This document shows positions 21,637 through 23,947 of a DNA stretch of 23,947 nt, in pieces; position 1 is the stretch's first letter, and each line of letters starts with the position of its first letter. This DNA comes from Deltaproteobacteria bacterium UBA5329. Lineage in GTDB: Bacteria > Desulfobacterota > Syntrophorhabdia > Syntrophorhabdales > Syntrophorhabdaceae. The notes under the pieces are model-generated. The model searched no databases. It worked only from the letters and a program-made list of their open reading frames with translations, and was not told where the DNA came from. The DNA is taken from positions 4,331-28,277 of the forward strand of contig DHQV01000050.1 of assembly GCA_002408185.1 (NCBI GenBank), given 5' to 3'. Position numbers and translations under genes: made by a program.

Positions 21637-23721
21637 TTAGCGCTGGCCTTTTTCATCCCTGAGGACAGCCTTGCGTGACAACTTGACCCTGCCGTTGTCT
21701 TCGACGCCAATGACCTTCACCCTGATGTCATCGCCTTCCTTTACGACATCGGATGCCTTCTTGACAAACTTGTCATCAAGCTGGCTTACATGGCAAAAAC
21801 CGTCCATATTCGGCCCCAGTTCGATGATCGCACCCGCATCGAGGACCCTTCTCACCTTGCCGTCATAGACAGCTCCAACTTCGACCTCTTTCACGATGGC
21901 CTTGACTATCTCGATGGCGGCATTTGCCGATTCTTCGTCAATAGAAACTATATTCACCGTTCCAGAATCGTCGATATCGATCTTCACCCCAGTTCTCTCA
22001 ATAATGCTCCTGATAATCTTGCCGCCCGGGCCGATAACTTCCCGGATCTTGTCGGGCTTTATCATCATCGTATAGATCCTTGGCGCAAATGGCGAAAGGC
22101 TTTCGCGAGGCTTTTCTATCGTGGACGTCATGATGTCGAGAATCGTTTCCACCCCGTGCTGGCCCTGGATCACTGCCTTCGACATCGTCTCTTTCGATAT
22201 GCCCTTTACCTTGATATCCATCTGGATGGCGGTGATGCCCTGGCGGGTACCGGCAATCTTGAAATCCATGTCGCCAAGATGGTCTTCATCGCCGAGGATA
22301 TCACTCAGGATGACCTCCCGATCGCCTTCTTTTACGAGTCCCATCGCTATCCCGGCAACCGGTTCCTTGATAGGGACACCGGCATCCATGAGCGAAAGAC
22401 AGCCTCCGCACACCGTTGCCATTGACGAAGAACCGTTGGATTCAAGAATCTCGGACACGATCCTTATTGTATAGGGAAATGCTTCCCGTTCGGGCAGGAC
22501 CGGGGCCAATGCCCGTTCGGCCAGGTTGCCATGGCCTATCTCCCGCCGTGTTGGCCCGCGCAGCATCGATACCTCACCCACTGAGAACGGCGTGAAATTA
22601 TAATGGAGGAGGAAGGTCTTATACGTCTCCCCTTCATGGAGTGACTCGATCTTCTGTTCGTCATCCGAGGTTCCAAACGTTGTTATCACCAAGGCCTGCG
22701 TTTCACCCCGTGTAAAAACGGCCGAACCGTGGGTCCGGGGAAGTACGCCGACCAGGCATGAAATGGGCCTGATCTCATCGTTCGCCCGTCCGTCGATCCG
22801 CTTGCCCGCAAAAAGAAGTTGCTCGCGCATCAGGTTGCTGGTGACATCTTCGTATGCCTTTGCGACGGACGGCATCTCTTCTTCGGAGTACCGCTCCTGC
22901 AGATCTTTCAGTATCTGGTCCTGCCGTGCGTACCGCTCGAGTTTTGCCTTTATTTCAAAGCTCTGGATGAGGTCTTTCTCAACCGCTGCCCTGACCTCTT
23001 TCTTCTTTTCCTCGAGATCTTCCGAAAGCTGGACCTGCCGCTTCGCCTTTCCTATTCTTTCACGCAACTGCTCCTGAATTTCGATGAGCGGCATCATCGC
23101 CTGATGGCCAAATTCAATTGCCTCTATGAGGTCGACGCCTTTCACGAAATGTGCCTCGCCCTCCACCATTATAATGGCGTCACGAGTTCCGGTAACGACT
23201 ATATCAATATCACTGTCAACCATTTGAGGAAATGTGGGGTTCGCCACAAAAACCCCGTCGATCCTTCCCACCCTGACCCCCGCGAAAGGTCCTTCAAAAG
23301 GAATATCCGAAACGTGTACTGCACACGACGCGCCGAGAAGACTCAGGGCGGCCGGATCATTGTCCTGGTCTGCTGAAAGCACCGTCGAGATAACCTGTGT
23401 CTCAAATCGCCAGCCTTTCGGAAAAAGAGGCCGCAACGGTCTATCGATCAACCGCGATGTCAATATCTCCCGTGTTGTCGGTCGCCCTTCCCTTTTAAAG
23501 AATCCTCCCGGAAATTTGCCCGCGGCAAATGACATCTCCTGATAATTGACCGTCAGGGGCAAGAAATCTTTGTCCCTTGCGAGTTTTTCGGCAACGACTG
23601 TGACAAGCACGACGGTGTCGCCATAACGCGCAATAACACTTCCGTCAGCCTGCTTGGCGAGATCCCCCGTGCTGATGCTCAAGGGCCGACCCGCGAATTC
23701 TATAGAAATCTTCTCTTCCAT
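21637..23721 (-). CDS. pnp: Polynucleotide phosphorylase
   Basis: The 694-residue protein degrades RNA from the 3' end with phosphate and can add nucleotides in reverse. Two RNase PH domains are present: the first includes NYQEMSFAAGKFPGGFFKREGRPT; the second runs from about residue 315 and includes GRANDEIRPI, FTRGETQALV and the catalytic ILGDEDHLGDMDFKIAG. The KH domain carries VIGPGGKII, with the GPGG loop at about 564-567, and an S1 RNA-binding domain spans about 613-685 (VYDGKVRRVLDAGAIIEL, CHVSQL). The length is normal (about 700). It lies 16 bases after rpsO, the near-universal arrangement; only a weak AAGG ribosome site is visible. No RNase III-type leader hairpin fits in that gap. 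Confidence 0.98.
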   Translation of the reverse strand: MEEKISIEFAGRPLSISTGDLAKQADGSVIARYGDTVVLVTVVAEKLARDKDFLPLTVNYQEMSFAAGKFPGGFFKREGRPTTREILTSRLIDRPLRPLFPKGWRFETQVISTVLSADQDNDPAALSLLGASCAVHVSDIPFEGPFAGVRVGRIDGVFVANPTFPQMVDSDIDIVVTGTRDAIIMVEGEAHFVKGVDLIEAIEFGHQAMMPLIEIQEQLRERIGKAKRQVQLSEDLEEKKKEVRAAVEKDLIQSFEIKAKLERYARQDQILKDLQERYSEEEMPSVAKAYEDVTSNLMREQLLFAGKRIDGRANDEIRPISCLVGVLPRTHGSAVFTRGETQALVITTFGTSDDEQKIESLHEGETYKTFLLHYNFTPFSVGEVSMLRGPTRREIGHGNLAERALAPVLPEREAFPYTIRIVSEILESNGSSSMATVCGGCLSLMDAGVPIKEPVAGIAMGLVKEGDREVILSDILGDEDHLGDMDFKIAGTRQGITAIQMDIKVKGISKETMSKAVIQGQHGVETILDIMTSTIEKPRESLSPFAPRIYTMMIKPDKIREVIGPGGKIIRSIIERTGVKIDIDDSGTVNIVSIDEESANAAIEIVKAIVKEVEVGAVYDGKVRRVLDAGAIIELGPNMDGFCHVSQLDDKFVKKASDVVKEGDDIRVKVIGVEDNGRVKLSRKAVLRDEKGQR

Positions 23722-23737
23722 ATTCTTTTTTAACCTT

Positions 23738-23947
23738 CTATTTTCTGAGACCGAGTTTTTCTACAACTTTTTTGTACCGGTCAACGTTTTTATTTTTCAG
23801 ATAATTAAGCAGCCTTCTCCTGCTTCCTACAAGGACCAAAAGACCGCGCCGTGAATTATGGTCCTTGGCAAACTTCTTGAAATGTTCTGTAAGCGATTTG
23901 ATCCTTTCCGTGAGAAGCGCGATCTGCACTTCCGGAGAACCGGTATC
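23738..23947 (-). CDS. rpsO: 30S ribosomal protein S15 (uS15), partial
   Basis: The last 69 codons and stop of rpsO are in the window; the first 20 or so codons lie beyond base 23947. The visible product starts DTGSPEVQIALLTERI, then LTEHFKKFAKDHNSRRGLL and ends YKKVVEKLGLRK, the standard S15 sequence that binds 16S rRNA at the central domain. The GTG at 23927-23929 is an internal valine codon of the conserved SPEVQIALL segment, not a start. The gene heads, within this window, the rpsO-pnp run. Confidence 0.97.
   Translation of the reverse strand, partial: DTGSPEVQIALLTERIKSLTEHFKKFAKDHNSRRGLLVLVGSRRRLLNYLKNKNVDRYKKVVEKLGLRK

Noticed and set aside
23738..23929. rpsO starting at the GTG at 23929
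   Set aside because: The upstream codons read DTGSPE in frame, matching S15, so the gene continues past the window edge.

Overview
This window looks like ordinary chromosome from an anaerobic deltaproteobacterium (Desulfobacterota-like, possibly a syntroph). That is an inference from gene content: an archaeal/anaerobe-type TrpB2, an indolepyruvate ferredoxin oxidoreductase-like subunit, a 2[4Fe-4S] ferredoxin, a DHH-CBS-nucleotidyltransferase fusion of the A-adding type, PyrR beside PyrB and PyrC, and the order rpsO-pnp-M16 peptidase-dut. No phage, IS element or CRISPR array was seen.

Layout. (1) 1..3716, minus strand: a tryptophan-linked operon. It begins with a 17-residue leader peptide containing four consecutive Trp codons, followed by mutually exclusive hairpins and an intrinsic terminator (an attenuator), then trpB2 (GTG start), an unrecognised 58-residue gene, a 78-residue four-cysteine protein, a class I aminotransferase, and the start of an IorA-like 2-oxoacid:ferredoxin oxidoreductase gene cut by the window edge. 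(2) 3774..10445, plus strand: a TetR regulator with a 28-bp inverted-repeat operator candidate, then a complete tripartite RND efflux system (adaptor lipoprotein, inner-membrane pump, outer-membrane factor lipoprotein). (3) 10535..13486, plus strand: ferredoxin, pyrR, pyrB, pyrC, with abutting or overlapping genes. (4) 13550..14620: ribF (minus) diverging from tRNA-Leu(CAG) (plus). (5) 14621..14850: no gene; it holds a T-run after the tRNA, a REP-like palindrome and a short heptad repeat. (6) 14851..23947, minus strand: a long tightly packed run whose transcription order is rpsO, pnp, M16 peptidase, dut, xerC/D-like recombinase, DHH-CBS-tRNA nucleotidyltransferase, scpA, sppA.

The best candidate for something undescribed is the attenuator at 3574..3716 and the gene set it controls. 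Its base pairing supports a working scheme in which a ribosome stalled at the Trp codons leaves, rather than masks, an upstream segment; that segment then breaks the anti-antiterminator hairpin. This differs from the textbook enterobacterial trp leader. Control by tryptophan implies that TrpB2, the aminotransferase and the IorA-like enzyme work together in making or salvaging tryptophan (from indole and perhaps indoleacetate) rather than in degrading it. A second unexplained feature is a family of degenerate 7-bp tandem repeats beside the 3' ends of several genes, one of which also encodes the C-terminus of RibF.

All assignments come from reading the sequence and recognising motifs; no database search was run.
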